Source of the DNA: Sphingomonas sp. Mn802worker
GTDB taxonomy: Bacteria > Pseudomonadota > Alphaproteobacteria > Sphingomonadales > Sphingomonadaceae
Assembly (NCBI RefSeq): GCF_000382485.1
Contig: NZ_AORY01000021.1
Location: 1-64,000 of the forward strand
Length of the DNA stretch: 64,000 nt
Direction: 5' to 3'
Positions 34,759 to 43,829 of the stretch are shown piece after piece. A program made the translations under genes and the position numbers. Within the stretch, counting starts at the first letter, position 1. Each line of letters starts with the position of its first letter. The notes below the pieces were generated by a model that was not told the origin of the DNA, ran no database searches, and saw nothing but the letters and a program-made list of their open reading frames with translations.

Positions 34759-35954
34759 CCCGCACCCTCTTCATCACATGGGATGGCCCTGAGTCGGCGT
34801 ATTTAGAGAGCTTGACGCTGCCGATCTTCACGGCGCTTCACCCGTACGGCTTCCACTTCGACGTGCTTCAGTTCCACTGGGATGAGCCGAACAAAGTGCG
34901 TGAGACACGCGACCTTTGTGCGCGGAGCGGCATCGGCTATCGCGGAGTGCGCGTCTGGCGCAGCGTGCCCGGAATCGGATCTTTGCTAAGCGCGCTGGCG
35001 GGTGGGTGGCGAATCGATTCCGCGGTTTCACACTTCGGCTCCGACGTCCTCCTACCGCGCAGCACCATTCCAGCCCTAACCACGTTGCGCTCACGCGCGG
35101 GTCGGCACTTGCCGATTGTCTTCGACGCCGACGGCTTGGCGGCGGATGAGAAGATCGAGTTCGTCGACGGCGCTTCACCGTTCGAATATCGCGTCATGCG
35201 CGATGTTGAGACGCGCATTCTGCGCCGTTCCGCCCGTGTCCTGGTGCGCAGCCCCGCCGCCATCCCAACGTTGAAGGCCCGGGCTGGTCCGCTGACCACC
35301 GAACCCGACTATATCTTGTTCACGAATGGGCGCGACCCAGAAATCTTCGCTCCGGGGATCGACACCGAACGCCTGCAAATTCGTAATCAGCTTCAGATCG
35401 GCGCAGACACGCCGATTATTCTGTATGTCGGGACGCTGGGTGGAGGTCGCAAATACGATATCGACGGCCTGATCGCCGTGGTCCGTGCCGTTCGAGCTGA
35501 ACGGCCGGACAGCCAGTTCCTGCTCCTTACCGGACAGATTGAGGAGGCGACGAGAGAGCTGGAGCGCCACGGTCCCGACCTGCTGCCCCACGCGCTGATC
35601 CGACGTGTCCCGCCGGGCGAGATGCCGCGCTGGATCGCCGCCGCCGATGTCGGAGTCGCGATGATCAGCGAGGGGTTTTCCACAACAGCGGTTCAGCCAA
35701 TCAAGACGGCGGAGTACCTGCTGTGCGGCGTTCCCGTGATCGGCACACTAGGCATCGGGCAGACCGCCGCGGCCGAAAATGTCGGCGTCTTTAAATCTGG
35801 CCAAGAGCCGGTGGCGGCTGCCCGGTGGTTTGCCCGAGAGGTATTGCCAAATCGTGAGAGGTTCCGGACTTACGCCCGTACTGCTGGAGAAGAGATGTTT
35901 TCCTTGAGCAAAGCGGCCGATGCCCTGCGTGAGGCGTTGGTGAACTTGGTTTAG
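34755..35954 (+). CDS. Family 4 glycosyltransferase
   Basis: 399 residues, GT-B fold. N-terminal half RTLFITWDGPESAYLESLTLPIF with VFDADGLAADEK. C-terminal half has PIILYVGTLGGGRKYDIDGLIAVV, IRRVPPGEMPRWIAAADVGVAMI and a nucleotide-sugar-binding segment AVQPIKTAEYLLCGVPVIG. ATG 34755 gives ATGA overlap with the upstream transferase. Codon use is again high-GC, unlike the preceding gene. Linkage made is unknown. Confidence 0.88.
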   Translation: MTRTLFITWDGPESAYLESLTLPIFTALHPYGFHFDVLQFHWDEPNKVRETRDLCARSGIGYRGVRVWRSVPGIGSLLSALAGGWRIDSAVSHFGSDVLLPRSTIPALTTLRSRAGRHLPIVFDADGLAADEKIEFVDGASPFEYRVMRDVETRILRRSARVLVRSPAAIPTLKARAGPLTTEPDYILFTNGRDPEIFAPGIDTERLQIRNQLQIGADTPIILYVGTLGGGRKYDIDGLIAVVRAVRAERPDSQFLLLTGQIEEATRELERHGPDLLPHALIRRVPPGEMPRWIAAADVGVAMISEGFSTTAVQPIKTAEYLLCGVPVIGTLGIGQTAAAENVGVFKSGQEPVAAARWFAREVLPNRERFRTYARTAGEEMFSLSKAADALREALVNLV

Positions 35955-36113
35955 GCGGGCGTGGTCACCCTACGTACTGCAGCGACCAACACTCGACCGC
36001 CGCGTCAAGCAGGACACGAGCGGTTCGGCGAGGATGGGCAGGATTATACCGCGTCCTAGTAACGTGTTGCCGAACGCCTATCGATCGGCGCCACCACAGA
36101 TTGGTTGAGCCGC

Positions 36114-36896
36114 TCAGCGTCCGGTGAAGACGGGAGGACGCTTGCCCAGGAACGCGGCGGTTCCTTCCAACCGGTCTTCCGACTCCTCCAACCGACTTTG
36201 AGCCTCATCGCTGGCGCTCTGCGCAGGCGGATCGACCACGCCGGCTGCCTTCCTGGCAAGCGCCAAGCTCTCCGCCACCGCCAACGGCGCGTTTCGTGCG
36301 ATCGCGCGTGCGACGCCAAGTGCCTCGTTCAGCAACGCCTCGGGTGCCACTACATCGGTCACTAGGCCGCAGGCGAGCGCCGCGTTGGCGTCGATGATCT
36401 CACCCGTAGCAATCATCCGCATGGCCGTGCCTGTCGGGATGGCGCGTGGCAGTCGATAGAGCGCGCCCGCTGACGCGATGATGCCGCGCGTCACTTCCGG
36501 TACGCCGAAGCGGGCGTTGGTGGACGCAATGGCAAAGTCGCAAGCGAGCACGATCTCCAACCCGCCCGCCAGCGCGAAGCCGTCGACCGCCGCAATCCAG
36601 GGCGTGCGGCGCAGCGCGGTCGTGAAGCCGGCGAAACCGCCACCGTCCGTAAACAAATCTCCAAGGCGGCCAGCATTCACTATCCGAAGGTCGGCACCGG
36701 CGCAAAAGGCCGGACCAGCAGCGCCGCGCAAGACGACGGCGCAGATGTTCGGGTCGCCCTCTATCTCTTCTACGATGGCGCCGAGAGCGTGCGTGATGTG
36801 GTCGTCGACGGCGTTGCGGGCGGCCGCGCGGTTCAATGTGACAATAGCGACTTGACCCGCCAATCGCTCCAGCTGCACAGCTTTCGGATTGTTCAT
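36114..36896 (-). CDS. Enoyl-CoA hydratase/isomerase family protein
   Basis: 260 residues of the crotonase family. The oxyanion-hole segment is AFCAGADL, and both catalytic glutamates of enoyl-CoA hydratase are in place 20 residues apart (E114 in GLEIVLACDF and E134 in GVPEVTRG), so hydration of an enoyl-CoA is chemically plausible. ATG 36896 is divergent from the acyltransferase gene, whose start is 36 nt away. A beta-oxidation-type enzyme inside a dTDP-amino sugar locus suggests it supplies a 3-hydroxyacyl-CoA for N-acylation; inferred from context. It could also be an unrelated insertion. Confidence 0.85.
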   Translation of the reverse strand: MNNPKAVQLERLAGQVAIVTLNRAAARNAVDDHITHALGAIVEEIEGDPNICAVVLRGAAGPAFCAGADLRIVNAGRLGDLFTDGGGFAGFTTALRRTPWIAAVDGFALAGGLEIVLACDFAIASTNARFGVPEVTRGIIASAGALYRLPRAIPTGTAMRMIATGEIIDANAALACGLVTDVVAPEALLNEALGVARAIARNAPLAVAESLALARKAAGVVDPPAQSASDEAQSRLEESEDRLEGTAAFLGKRPPVFTGR

Positions 36897-36932
36897 CCAC
36901 CGTTCCCCATACCAATCACGAAAGGATTGATC

Positions 36933-37646
36933 ATGACCGACGTGCCGCATCCCACGTCAATTGTCCATGATGAGGCGCGCGTCGGATCGGGCGTGACCAT
37001 CCATGCTTACGCCATCATTGGACGCGCGGAGATCGGTGACGGTTGTGTCATCCACCCGCATGTCGTGATCGCCGACGGTGTTCAGCTGGCCACCAATGTC
37101 GAGGTGTTTCCCGGAGCCTTTATCGGCAAGGAGCCGAAGGGTGCCGGCGCAGTCGCGCGTGAAATCCAGTTTGAACGCACCGTCTCCATCGGTGCCGGAT
37201 CGTCCATCGGGCCGCATGCAACCGTGTATTACGACGTAGTAATTGGAGAGCGCACGCTGTTAGGCGATTGCGCATCCGTGCGCGAACAGTGCCGCATCGG
37301 TTCACGCTGCATCATAAGCCGAATGGTTTCTATCAACTACAACACGGTATTAGGTGACCGGGTAAAGGTAATGGATGGCACCCATCTGACCGGGGATATG
37401 GTGGTCGAGGACGATGCCTTCATTTCCGCGCTCGTGGTCACACTTAATGATAATGTGGTGACAGCGGGGTTCGGCGATCACATTGCTGGACCTCGCGTGC
37501 GGGCCGGTGCAGTCGTGGGTGGAGGTGCTACCCTGATGCCGGGCGTGGTGGTGGGCGCATCGTCTATTGTGGCGGCGGGTGCGGTGGTAACCCGGGACGT
37601 GAGAGACGGTACACGTGTCGCCGGCGTGCCGGCCAAGCCATTCTGA
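36933..37646 (+). CDS. Left-handed beta-helix N-acyltransferase (FdtC/WbbJ-like)
   Basis: 237 residues with hexapeptide repeats across nearly the whole length (for example IGRAEIGDGCVIHPHVVIADGV, IGAGSSIGPHATVYYDVVIG, AGAVVGGGATLMPGVVVGASS) and the usual ending AAGAVVTRDVRDGTRVAGVPAKPF. Such enzymes acylate the amino group of dTDP-3-amino-3,6-dideoxyhexoses or UDP-amino sugars. ATG 36933 follows AAAGGA by 7 nt. A ketoisomerase and an aminotransferase gene lie 0.6-2 kb away, and a crotonase is divergent. The acyl donor is not predictable from sequence alone. Confidence 0.88.
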   Translation: MTDVPHPTSIVHDEARVGSGVTIHAYAIIGRAEIGDGCVIHPHVVIADGVQLATNVEVFPGAFIGKEPKGAGAVAREIQFERTVSIGAGSSIGPHATVYYDVVIGERTLLGDCASVREQCRIGSRCIISRMVSINYNTVLGDRVKVMDGTHLTGDMVVEDDAFISALVVTLNDNVVTAGFGDHIAGPRVRAGAVVGGGATLMPGVVVGASSIVAAGAVVTRDVRDGTRVAGVPAKPF

Positions 37647-37731
37647 CCGCTCAGGTTGGTCGCTGACACCTCGTTCAGGTGGTGAATTCTATGACACAAC
37701 TCAACTAGCGGTTAAAGATGGAGTAGCTTTC

Positions 37732-38003
37732 CTGCTGAAAGCCCATTGGTTGCTTGGCGGCTGCGGCTACGACGCCGACTGGCTCAGGGACGCCTTGCAG
37801 GCCAAGGGTATTCAGCCCTGCATCCCAGGCCGCAAATTGCGCAATGAGCCCGTTAGATACGATAAGCGCCTCTTCCGGCGTCGCAGCCGCGTCGAGATCA
37901 TGTTCGGCCGTTTGAAAGACTGCGGCGCATAGCCACCTGCTACGATCGCTGCACAACCGTCTTCTTCTCCGCCACTGTCCTCGCTGCCACCGCCATCTTC
38001 TGA
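37732..38003 (+). mobile_element. IS5-family transposase remnant
   Basis: The C-terminal part of an IS5-type DDE transposase: KAHWLLGGCGYDADWLRDAL, IQPCIPGRKLRNEPVRYDKRLFRRRSRVEIMFGRLKD, then a one-base loss in the expected TGG codon at about 37921 moves the frame to RRIATCYDRCTTVFFSATVLAATAIF before a stop at 38001-38003. The 5' part and the inverted repeats are not found. It lies between the acyltransferase and aminotransferase genes, where it may mark the insertion that rearranged the amino-sugar operon. The next 280 nt (38004-38285) are AT-rich and empty. Confidence 0.85.
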
Positions 38004-38285
38004 CTGTGATTAACAAGGAATGATCCTGGCTGGCAAGTGCGTTAAGGTTGCAGAGGCGATCATTGCCACAACATAGTTAGAGATGCTGTCGAGGACGATA
38101 CGCATTTTATAGAAAAAGGCAGGAGATTTAATAGCACTGAACTCTGTTGCACTATTACTAGCTCTGTAAGTACAGCTAGGTGGCGGGCATTTATGTCATG
38201 TCGGCCACGTTCGTGGACCATGTTAATAACTAAAACTAGTAATACAAATAGGATATATGGTTTACCGGTGAAGGCTTCGCTGTTG

Positions 38286-39389
38286 CTAAATTCGACACCA
38301 ATCGCGGATCGCTGCTATTACTTCCTGCGCATGATCGAGCGGCATCTGCGGACCGATTGGTAGACTCAGTACTTCCGAAGCCAGCTGCTCCGCAATCGGG
38401 AGCCCCGAATCGGCAGCGGGATTGTCGGTATATGCTTGCTGACGATGTGGTGGGATTGGATAATGGATCAATGTCTGGACGCCGCGTGACGTCAGGTACG
38501 CCTGCAAGTTTTCGCGATCCTTTGTGCGGATGACGAAGAGATGCCAGACCGGATCGGCCCAGTCAGGCACATGGGGTAGTATCACCGCTGCATCGCTTAA
38601 TCCCCCCATGTACAGGGCCGCAATCGAGCGACGATGGTCGTTCCACGCGTCCAGCAGCGGCAGCTTGACTGCTATTGCGGCCGCATGGATCGGATCGAGC
38701 CGCGAATTCACGCCGCGTTCGATGTTCACATAGCGGCGTTCCGACCCATAATTGCCGAGTGCCCGTATGCGCGATGCCAGCTGGGCGTCGTTGCACGTCA
38801 CCGCGCCTCCATCACCCAGCGCGCCCAGGTTTTTGCTGGGGTAAAAACTCCAGGCGACGCCATCGCCATGGCCGCCTATCACCCGCCCCTTGTAGCGAGC
38901 GCCATGTGCCTGTGCCGCGTCCTCAAAAAGCTTCAGCCCATGACGTTGGCAAAGGTCGAGCAGCGGATCGAGATCCGCCGGCTGGCCGTACAGATGGGTC
39001 ACCAGAACAGCACGGGTACGTAACGTGATCGCCTGTTCGACCAAGTTAGGATCGAGATTGTGTGTCGCGGGATCAGGCTCCACCGGCACGGGGGTGGCGC
39101 CAACCATGTCTACGGCCAACCACGTCGCGATAAAGGTGTTGCTTGCGACGATGACTTCGTCACCGGGCCCGATCCCGGCGGCGCGAAGCAGGAGGTGGAG
39201 TGCGTCCAGGCCGTTCCCGACACCGATGCAGTGCCCCGCTTCACAATAGGCGGCAAACATCTGCTCAAATCGCTCGACCTCCGGTCCGCCGATCAGCCAT
39301 CCCGAGTCCAGCACTCGTCCAATCGCAGCGTTGATCTCACTCCTAACACTCTCGTTGGCAGCCTTGAGATCGAGAAAAGGAACAGTCAT
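38286..39389 (-). CDS. DegT/DnrJ/EryC1/StrS sugar aminotransferase (FdtB-like)
   Basis: 367 residues, PLP-dependent. PLP lysine K186 in SFYPSKNLGALGDGG, Asp157 in LFEDAAQAHGA, and the conserved VGNGLDALHLLLRA and VIVASNTFIATWLA. High similarity of motif pattern to FdtB/QdtB, which convert dTDP-3-keto-6-deoxyhexose to the 3-amino sugar. The start (39389) overlaps the ketoisomerase stop by 4 nt, the classic FdtA-FdtB arrangement. It should act after RmlA, RmlB and the ketoisomerase. Confidence 0.92.
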   Translation of the reverse strand: MTVPFLDLKAANESVRSEINAAIGRVLDSGWLIGGPEVERFEQMFAAYCEAGHCIGVGNGLDALHLLLRAAGIGPGDEVIVASNTFIATWLAVDMVGATPVPVEPDPATHNLDPNLVEQAITLRTRAVLVTHLYGQPADLDPLLDLCQRHGLKLFEDAAQAHGARYKGRVIGGHGDGVAWSFYPSKNLGALGDGGAVTCNDAQLASRIRALGNYGSERRYVNIERGVNSRLDPIHAAAIAVKLPLLDAWNDHRRSIAALYMGGLSDAAVILPHVPDWADPVWHLFVIRTKDRENLQAYLTSRGVQTLIHYPIPPHRQQAYTDNPAADSGLPIAEQLASEVLSLPIGPQMPLDHAQEVIAAIRDWCRI

Positions 39390-39817
39390 GATTGTTCTCC
39401 GCTTCGCTGTATGACGACGCGGCGAAATTCATCATAGTCGCGAATATAATCTGCGTTTTCATACGGCGCGCTCGCAAGGACGAGGAGCACGCAATCCACA
39501 CTGAAATCCGTCATTTCTCGCCAGACCGGTGAGCCTATGTGTAGACCGCGATTGGGACGATCAAGGGGAACGGGTACGCGCGTCATCCCGTCATCGATGA
39601 TCATAGTGCACGATCCCGCGACGCAGATGGCGAGTTGCTGTAGCTGATGATGCGCATGGAAACCCCGTGCGGTATCCCGGGCGGTGCCGTAGATGTAATA
39701 TACGCGCTCGATTGCAAAGGGCATCCCATTGCCCCGTTCCAACGCGATCAGGCTTCCGCGATTGTCTCCATGAACCGTCAGGTCGATCAGGCTGCAGGTC
39801 TTGGGTAGCGCTGTCAT
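39386..39817 (-). CDS. dTDP-4-keto-6-deoxyglucose 3,4-ketoisomerase (FdtA/QdtA-like)
   Basis: 143-residue cupin. ERVYYIYGTARDTARGFHAH, LQQLAICVAGSCTMIIDDG, GLHIGSPVWREMTDF and CVLLVLAS are the usual FdtA/WxcM-like motifs, including the two active-site histidines in GFHAHH. It converts dTDP-4-keto-6-deoxyglucose to a 3-keto isomer; whether the product has galacto (Fuc3N) or gluco (Qui3N) configuration cannot be read here. It overlaps the aminotransferase gene downstream and a 45-codon frame upstream. A decayed paralogue lies at 31794-32169. Confidence 0.92.
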   Translation of the reverse strand: MTALPKTCSLIDLTVHGDNRGSLIALERGNGMPFAIERVYYIYGTARDTARGFHAHHQLQQLAICVAGSCTMIIDDGMTRVPVPLDRPNRGLHIGSPVWREMTDFSVDCVLLVLASAPYENADYIRDYDEFRRVVIQRSGEQS

Positions 39818-39951
39818 GCGACCTTGCCCTGCGTGGCGAAGGCGGCGGGCAGGTGGCTGCGGACATATCCATGGACAATGCCGATATGTCGGTTTTCCAC
39901 GAACAGGGGGTAGGCTTGTCCGCTGAGATTGCGCATTTCTATCGCTTGCAT
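39814..39951 (-). CDS. 45-codon frame upstream of the ketoisomerase gene
   Basis: A short frame starting ATG 39951 (MQAIEMRNLSGQAYPL) and ending with TGA overlapping the ketoisomerase ATG, the coupling style of this region. An in-frame stop lies 18 nt upstream of the ATG, so it is not simply the end of a longer intact gene. It could be a leader peptide, a small protein or the eroded tail of a lost gene. I do not recognise the sequence. Confidence 0.35.
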   Translation of the reverse strand: MQAIEMRNLSGQAYPLFVENRHIGIVHGYVRSHLPAAFATQGKVA

Positions 39952-40003
39952 GGAATTGAAAGGTGGGCGTTAGGGAAGGCGGGCGGCAAAGGCAATTGCC
40001 CCC

Positions 40004-41080
40004 TCAGCCACGTTTGCCGTTCCTTGCTGACGCCGCCTCGAACGCCTGAAGCAGGTGTGATTCCTGCGATGCCAGCGAGTAACGGTCGACGACCCGGTCG
40101 CGCCCCGCGTGACCCAGTCGCCGACGCAGATTATTATCGCCCAGCAGGCGCTGCAGCGCGCGCTTCCATTGGTCGGGGGTACTGGCCAGATATCCCGTCT
40201 CGCCCTGCTGGACGATGGTGCTGTTGATGCCGACCGGGGAGGCGATGGTGGGAAGGCCGCACGCCATGTACTGGATCAGCTTGTAGCCGCACTTGCCGCG
40301 TGCCCAGTCCTCTTCCGGCAATGGCATCACGCCGATGTCCATGCGCTGGACCTCGGCGATTTCGGACGCTTCCGTCCAGGGAATGCTTTCGATTTCGGTC
40401 CAGCGTTGAGCTTGGGGCCCCGCGCCTACCGCGCGGAACAAGGCGCCCGCCTGTCCGATAGTGGGCAGGATATCTGGCAGAATCTCTTCCATATATCGCC
40501 AAGTGGAGGGTGATCCAATCCATCCGACCACCGGCGGTTTCCCCTCCACTCGCTGCCTTGGCACATAGCGCTGGGTATCGACCACCGTGGGTATCACGGT
40601 GACGGCAGGGTTAAACCGTTCGACATAGTGGCGAAGATAGTCGTTGCCGACCGTAACTTGCGAAGCCAGACGCAATAGGGGGTGGAGCTTGTTCGACAGC
40701 AGGCGTCTTATCAGTCGGGAGCGGTGGCGATCGTACATGTGGAAGATGGCATCGTCAAAATCGACGATCACCGGGCGGCCGATAATCGACAACAGGCGCT
40801 CCAATACAGCCGGCGCATAAGGGAATGCCTCAAAATGTATCCAGACGAGGTCGTAGCGGCGCGCTGTTGCAACAGTGCCGAGCCGCTTCAGATAGCTGGC
40901 GATGATGCCGGCGCGCGACGATCGGCGTCCCTCCGCCAGCGCGCGGACATACTCATCGTCGAGCAGAGGACGGGTGACGATCTCGACGCCGTGCCGGTGC
41001 AGGAAAGGCGCGAACTGAAGCAGCCGCTGTCGAGTGCTTGCCGCCTCGGCACCGTATTTGGTCAGGGCGAGCACACGCAT
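40004..41080 (-). CDS. Family 4 glycosyltransferase
   Basis: 358 residues, GT-B. MRVLALTKYGAEAASTRQRLLQF at the N-terminus, VIVDFDDAIFHMYD, VTVGNDYLRHYVERFNPAVTVIPTVVD, VVGWIGSPSTWRY and the C-terminal YKLIQYMACGLPTIASPVG nucleotide-sugar site. ATG 41080 follows AGGAATTGCC, a good ribosome binding site; the ATG at 41146 would extend without homology. It reads leftward toward the dTDP-amino sugar genes, so it may transfer that sugar; inferred. Confidence 0.88.
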   Translation of the reverse strand: MRVLALTKYGAEAASTRQRLLQFAPFLHRHGVEIVTRPLLDDEYVRALAEGRRSSRAGIIASYLKRLGTVATARRYDLVWIHFEAFPYAPAVLERLLSIIGRPVIVDFDDAIFHMYDRHRSRLIRRLLSNKLHPLLRLASQVTVGNDYLRHYVERFNPAVTVIPTVVDTQRYVPRQRVEGKPPVVGWIGSPSTWRYMEEILPDILPTIGQAGALFRAVGAGPQAQRWTEIESIPWTEASEIAEVQRMDIGVMPLPEEDWARGKCGYKLIQYMACGLPTIASPVGINSTIVQQGETGYLASTPDQWKRALQRLLGDNNLRRRLGHAGRDRVVDRYSLASQESHLLQAFEAASARNGKRG

Positions 41081-41230
41081 GGCAATTCCTTGAGGTGAAG
41101 TGATCGCGGGTACATGAACGGCTGCGCCCGATACAATGGAGAGCATGCTGCATAGCGGAGGAGCGCGTGCTTCGGTAGTTGTCCGCCACTGTTGGGGATG
41201 AGCGGTGGTGATCGGTCGAGAGAGGCGCAG

Positions 41231-42634
41231 ATGAAAATATCGGAATTGGTAACACGGCGGTCGCTCATCATCGCCGCGGGGTCGGCGACTGCTGGTGCCA
41301 TGCTGGCATCATGCGCAGACGCCAAGACGCCCGCGTCCGCCGCTTTCACGCCGGAGGCGTTCGGTGCCAAGGGAGATGGAACGACCGACGACACTACGGC
41401 TTTTCAGCGATTGGCCGCGGCGGTGAACGCCAATGGCGGGGGCGAGATCGTGTTGCGCCCCGTGACATATCTCGTCGGGCGGCAGGAGGGCGTGCGGGGC
41501 GGCTATGCCTTTGCCCCGGCAGCGCTGCTGGCTCTGAAGGACTGCCGTTTGCCGGTCGTGATCTGGGGCAACGGTGGCCGACTGCGCTGCGCGCCGCATC
41601 TGCGCTTTGGCACATTCGATCGCCGCGGCGATCGCCACGACCATGCAATGCCGTTCACGTTCCCCGGCTTCTCCGCCACGCCTTACGAGCACATGATCCT
41701 GGTGCAGGGGTGCCGTGGACCGGTTCAGATCACCGACCTGGAACTTGATGGCAATATCCAGCAGTTGCGTATCGGCGGGCCGTGGGGCGACACGGGCTGG
41801 CAGATCCCTGCCATCGGCCTGTTCCTGTCGGGCAACACGGGTCCCGTGCTGGTGCGTAACGTGTTCACCCATCATCACGCCCAGGACGGCCTGATGATCA
41901 GCGCTCCCAGCGGCTCTGCGCCATCGCGGATCGAGAATCTTCGCTCCGCCTTCAATGCGCGTCAGGGATGCAGCTTCATCGGAGGCAGCGACTTCACCTT
42001 TGTCGGCTGCCGTTTCACCGACACCGGACGGGCCAAGATCGGGAGTGCCCCGGGGGCGGGTGTTGACCTCGAAGCGGAAAGTAGCCCAATCCGCAGGCTC
42101 CGCTTTATCGATTGCGAATTTGCCCGCAACGAAGGAGTGGGAATGGTGGCAGACAGCGGTGACACCGCGGACGTCACGTTTGATCAATGTCGCTTCATGG
42201 GGGATCGGAACTGGGCGGTATGGCCCAACAAGCCGCGCTTCCGCTTCACCCATTGTCAATTCGTCGGGTCAATCGTGCAATGCTTCGATGCGGCCGACCC
42301 CGCGGAAGGAACGATGTTCACAGACTGCCGCTTCACCGACCTCCTACGCCGCGGGGCCGATGGCAAGCCGCTGGCGCCAGGTCCCATTGCGGACCTGTCC
42401 AGTGCCAGGAGCACGCTTTTCCGGCGATGCACATTCACCGTGTCGCACGGCTTTGCGTTACCTTGGAGCCTGCACGCTATCTACAACAGTTGTTCCATGC
42501 ATCAGAGCGGTGGGCCTATGGGATACCCACGCGGCATCTATCGCGGTACGTCGACCATTGTCGGTAAAGTGGATCTATACGGTTCCAAGATCATGGGCGT
42601 GGTGACGATCAACGGCCAGAAACGAACCGCTTGA
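41231..42634 (+). CDS. Right-handed beta-helix lipoprotein (pectate-lyase superfamily)
   Basis: 467 residues. Twin-arginine-like start (TRRSLIIAAGSATAGAMLASC) with lipobox LASC, so exported and probably lipidated. The motif EAFGAKGDGTTDDTTAFQ marks the Pectate_lyase_3 / phage tail-spike-like beta-helix. Many repeats of the type RFIDCEFARN, TFDQCRFMGD, RFTHCQFVG and MFTDCRFTD form the coils. Within EPS clusters such proteins cut or edit the polymer, by lyase or hydrolase chemistry; no catalytic residues can be named. ATG 41231 is preferred over 41192 because the signal starts there. Confidence 0.8.
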   Translation: MKISELVTRRSLIIAAGSATAGAMLASCADAKTPASAAFTPEAFGAKGDGTTDDTTAFQRLAAAVNANGGGEIVLRPVTYLVGRQEGVRGGYAFAPAALLALKDCRLPVVIWGNGGRLRCAPHLRFGTFDRRGDRHDHAMPFTFPGFSATPYEHMILVQGCRGPVQITDLELDGNIQQLRIGGPWGDTGWQIPAIGLFLSGNTGPVLVRNVFTHHHAQDGLMISAPSGSAPSRIENLRSAFNARQGCSFIGGSDFTFVGCRFTDTGRAKIGSAPGAGVDLEAESSPIRRLRFIDCEFARNEGVGMVADSGDTADVTFDQCRFMGDRNWAVWPNKPRFRFTHCQFVGSIVQCFDAADPAEGTMFTDCRFTDLLRRGADGKPLAPGPIADLSSARSTLFRRCTFTVSHGFALPWSLHAIYNSCSMHQSGGPMGYPRGIYRGTSTIVGKVDLYGSKIMGVVTINGQKRTA

Positions 42635-42683
42635 ACGCTGGAGTCCTAGGTGGTTAGTTCTTCGGCAGCCTGCTAGACGACAG

Positions 42684-43808
42684 TCACTGCCGGATCGCGC
42701 GGCGCACGGCCTCCACGTAGAGGTCGACCACGATGCGCTCGTCGAACTCGCGCTCCGCGATGCGTCGACCTGCTGCCCCCATCTCCGCGCGCTGCTCGGG
42801 CGCCAGCGTCCCCATCCGCCGCATCGCATCGGCCAGCGAGCCCGCATCCTTGACCCGGCACAGTAGGCCGTTTTCTCCTTCGCGGGCGATCAGCGCGCAT
42901 CCCGGTACGTCGGAGGCGATCAGCGGCTTGGCCATCGCCGCTCCCTCCAGCAGCGATCGTGGCATACCTTCGCGATAGGACGGGAGGACCACGCAATCCG
43001 CCTCGACGATAGCGGGGCGTACATCGTCCTGGTGCGGCAGATGTTCGATCACACCTTCCGCCAGCCAGTCGGCCAGTTCCGATGCTGCCACCCCCGAGCG
43101 GTTGTTGTGATCCAGCGCCCCCAAGATCACAAACCGCGCGTGGAGGTTCTCCGCACGCAGCTGGCGCGCCGCCTCGACGAACTCGCGCACGCCCTTGTCG
43201 CCAAGCAGGCGGGCGATCATCAGGAACGTAACCGGAGCAGCGGCCACGCGCGGTGCAGGCTGCGCCGGAGCGAAAGCGTTGAGGTCGATCCCCGATCCGG
43301 GCAGCAGCGCCGTCTGCGCCAGACGTACGATCTTCATGTCCACAAACAATTGTCTATCCACTGCATTCTGAAAGAAGACGGTGGCCGATGGACGCAGCGC
43401 CAACCGGTACAGTCGCCTGACGATCCACTGCAGCGGGCCTGGCTTCATAAATGCGGTGCCAAGGCCCGAAATGTTGTTGATCGTAGGAATTCTCAGCCAC
43501 GCTGCGGCTATGCTGCCCCAGATATTGGGTTTGATTGTCCACCCCAGATAAGCCGCAGGCGCCATTTCTCTCAACACCTGTCGATAGCGGCGCAGCAGCT
43601 GAAGATCGCGGGACGGCGACAGGCCCTTGCGGTCGATCTCGATGGCGACGAAGCGCACGCCCATGTCGCAAAGGCGATCGACATGCGCATCAGCGGGCGC
43701 GAGCGCGACGACGTCAAATCCCTCTTCGATCAGTCGGCGGATTAGGCCGGCGCGGAAGTTAACGAAATTCCAGGCCGTGTTGATCGACAGAACGATGGAC
43801 TGCTGCAT
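42684..43808 (-). CDS. Family 4 glycosyltransferase (PglA-like)
   Basis: 374 residues. N-terminus MQQSIVLSINTAWNFVNFRAGLIRRL, with YLGWTIKPNIWGSIAAAWLRIPTINNISGLGTAF characteristic of the PglA/CapH-like group. In the C-terminal half: PVTFLMIARLLGDKGVREFVEAA and VVLPSYREGMPRSLLEGAAMAKPLIASDVPG (E-x7-E motif). ATG 43808 chosen; a GTG six bases upstream is possible. It is divergent from the polymerase gene. Likely adds an internal sugar of the repeat unit. Confidence 0.88.
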   Translation of the reverse strand: MQQSIVLSINTAWNFVNFRAGLIRRLIEEGFDVVALAPADAHVDRLCDMGVRFVAIEIDRKGLSPSRDLQLLRRYRQVLREMAPAAYLGWTIKPNIWGSIAAAWLRIPTINNISGLGTAFMKPGPLQWIVRRLYRLALRPSATVFFQNAVDRQLFVDMKIVRLAQTALLPGSGIDLNAFAPAQPAPRVAAAPVTFLMIARLLGDKGVREFVEAARQLRAENLHARFVILGALDHNNRSGVAASELADWLAEGVIEHLPHQDDVRPAIVEADCVVLPSYREGMPRSLLEGAAMAKPLIASDVPGCALIAREGENGLLCRVKDAGSLADAMRRMGTLAPEQRAEMGAAGRRIAEREFDERIVVDLYVEAVRRAIRQ

Positions 43809-43829
43809 TACCACGCCATAATCATATTA

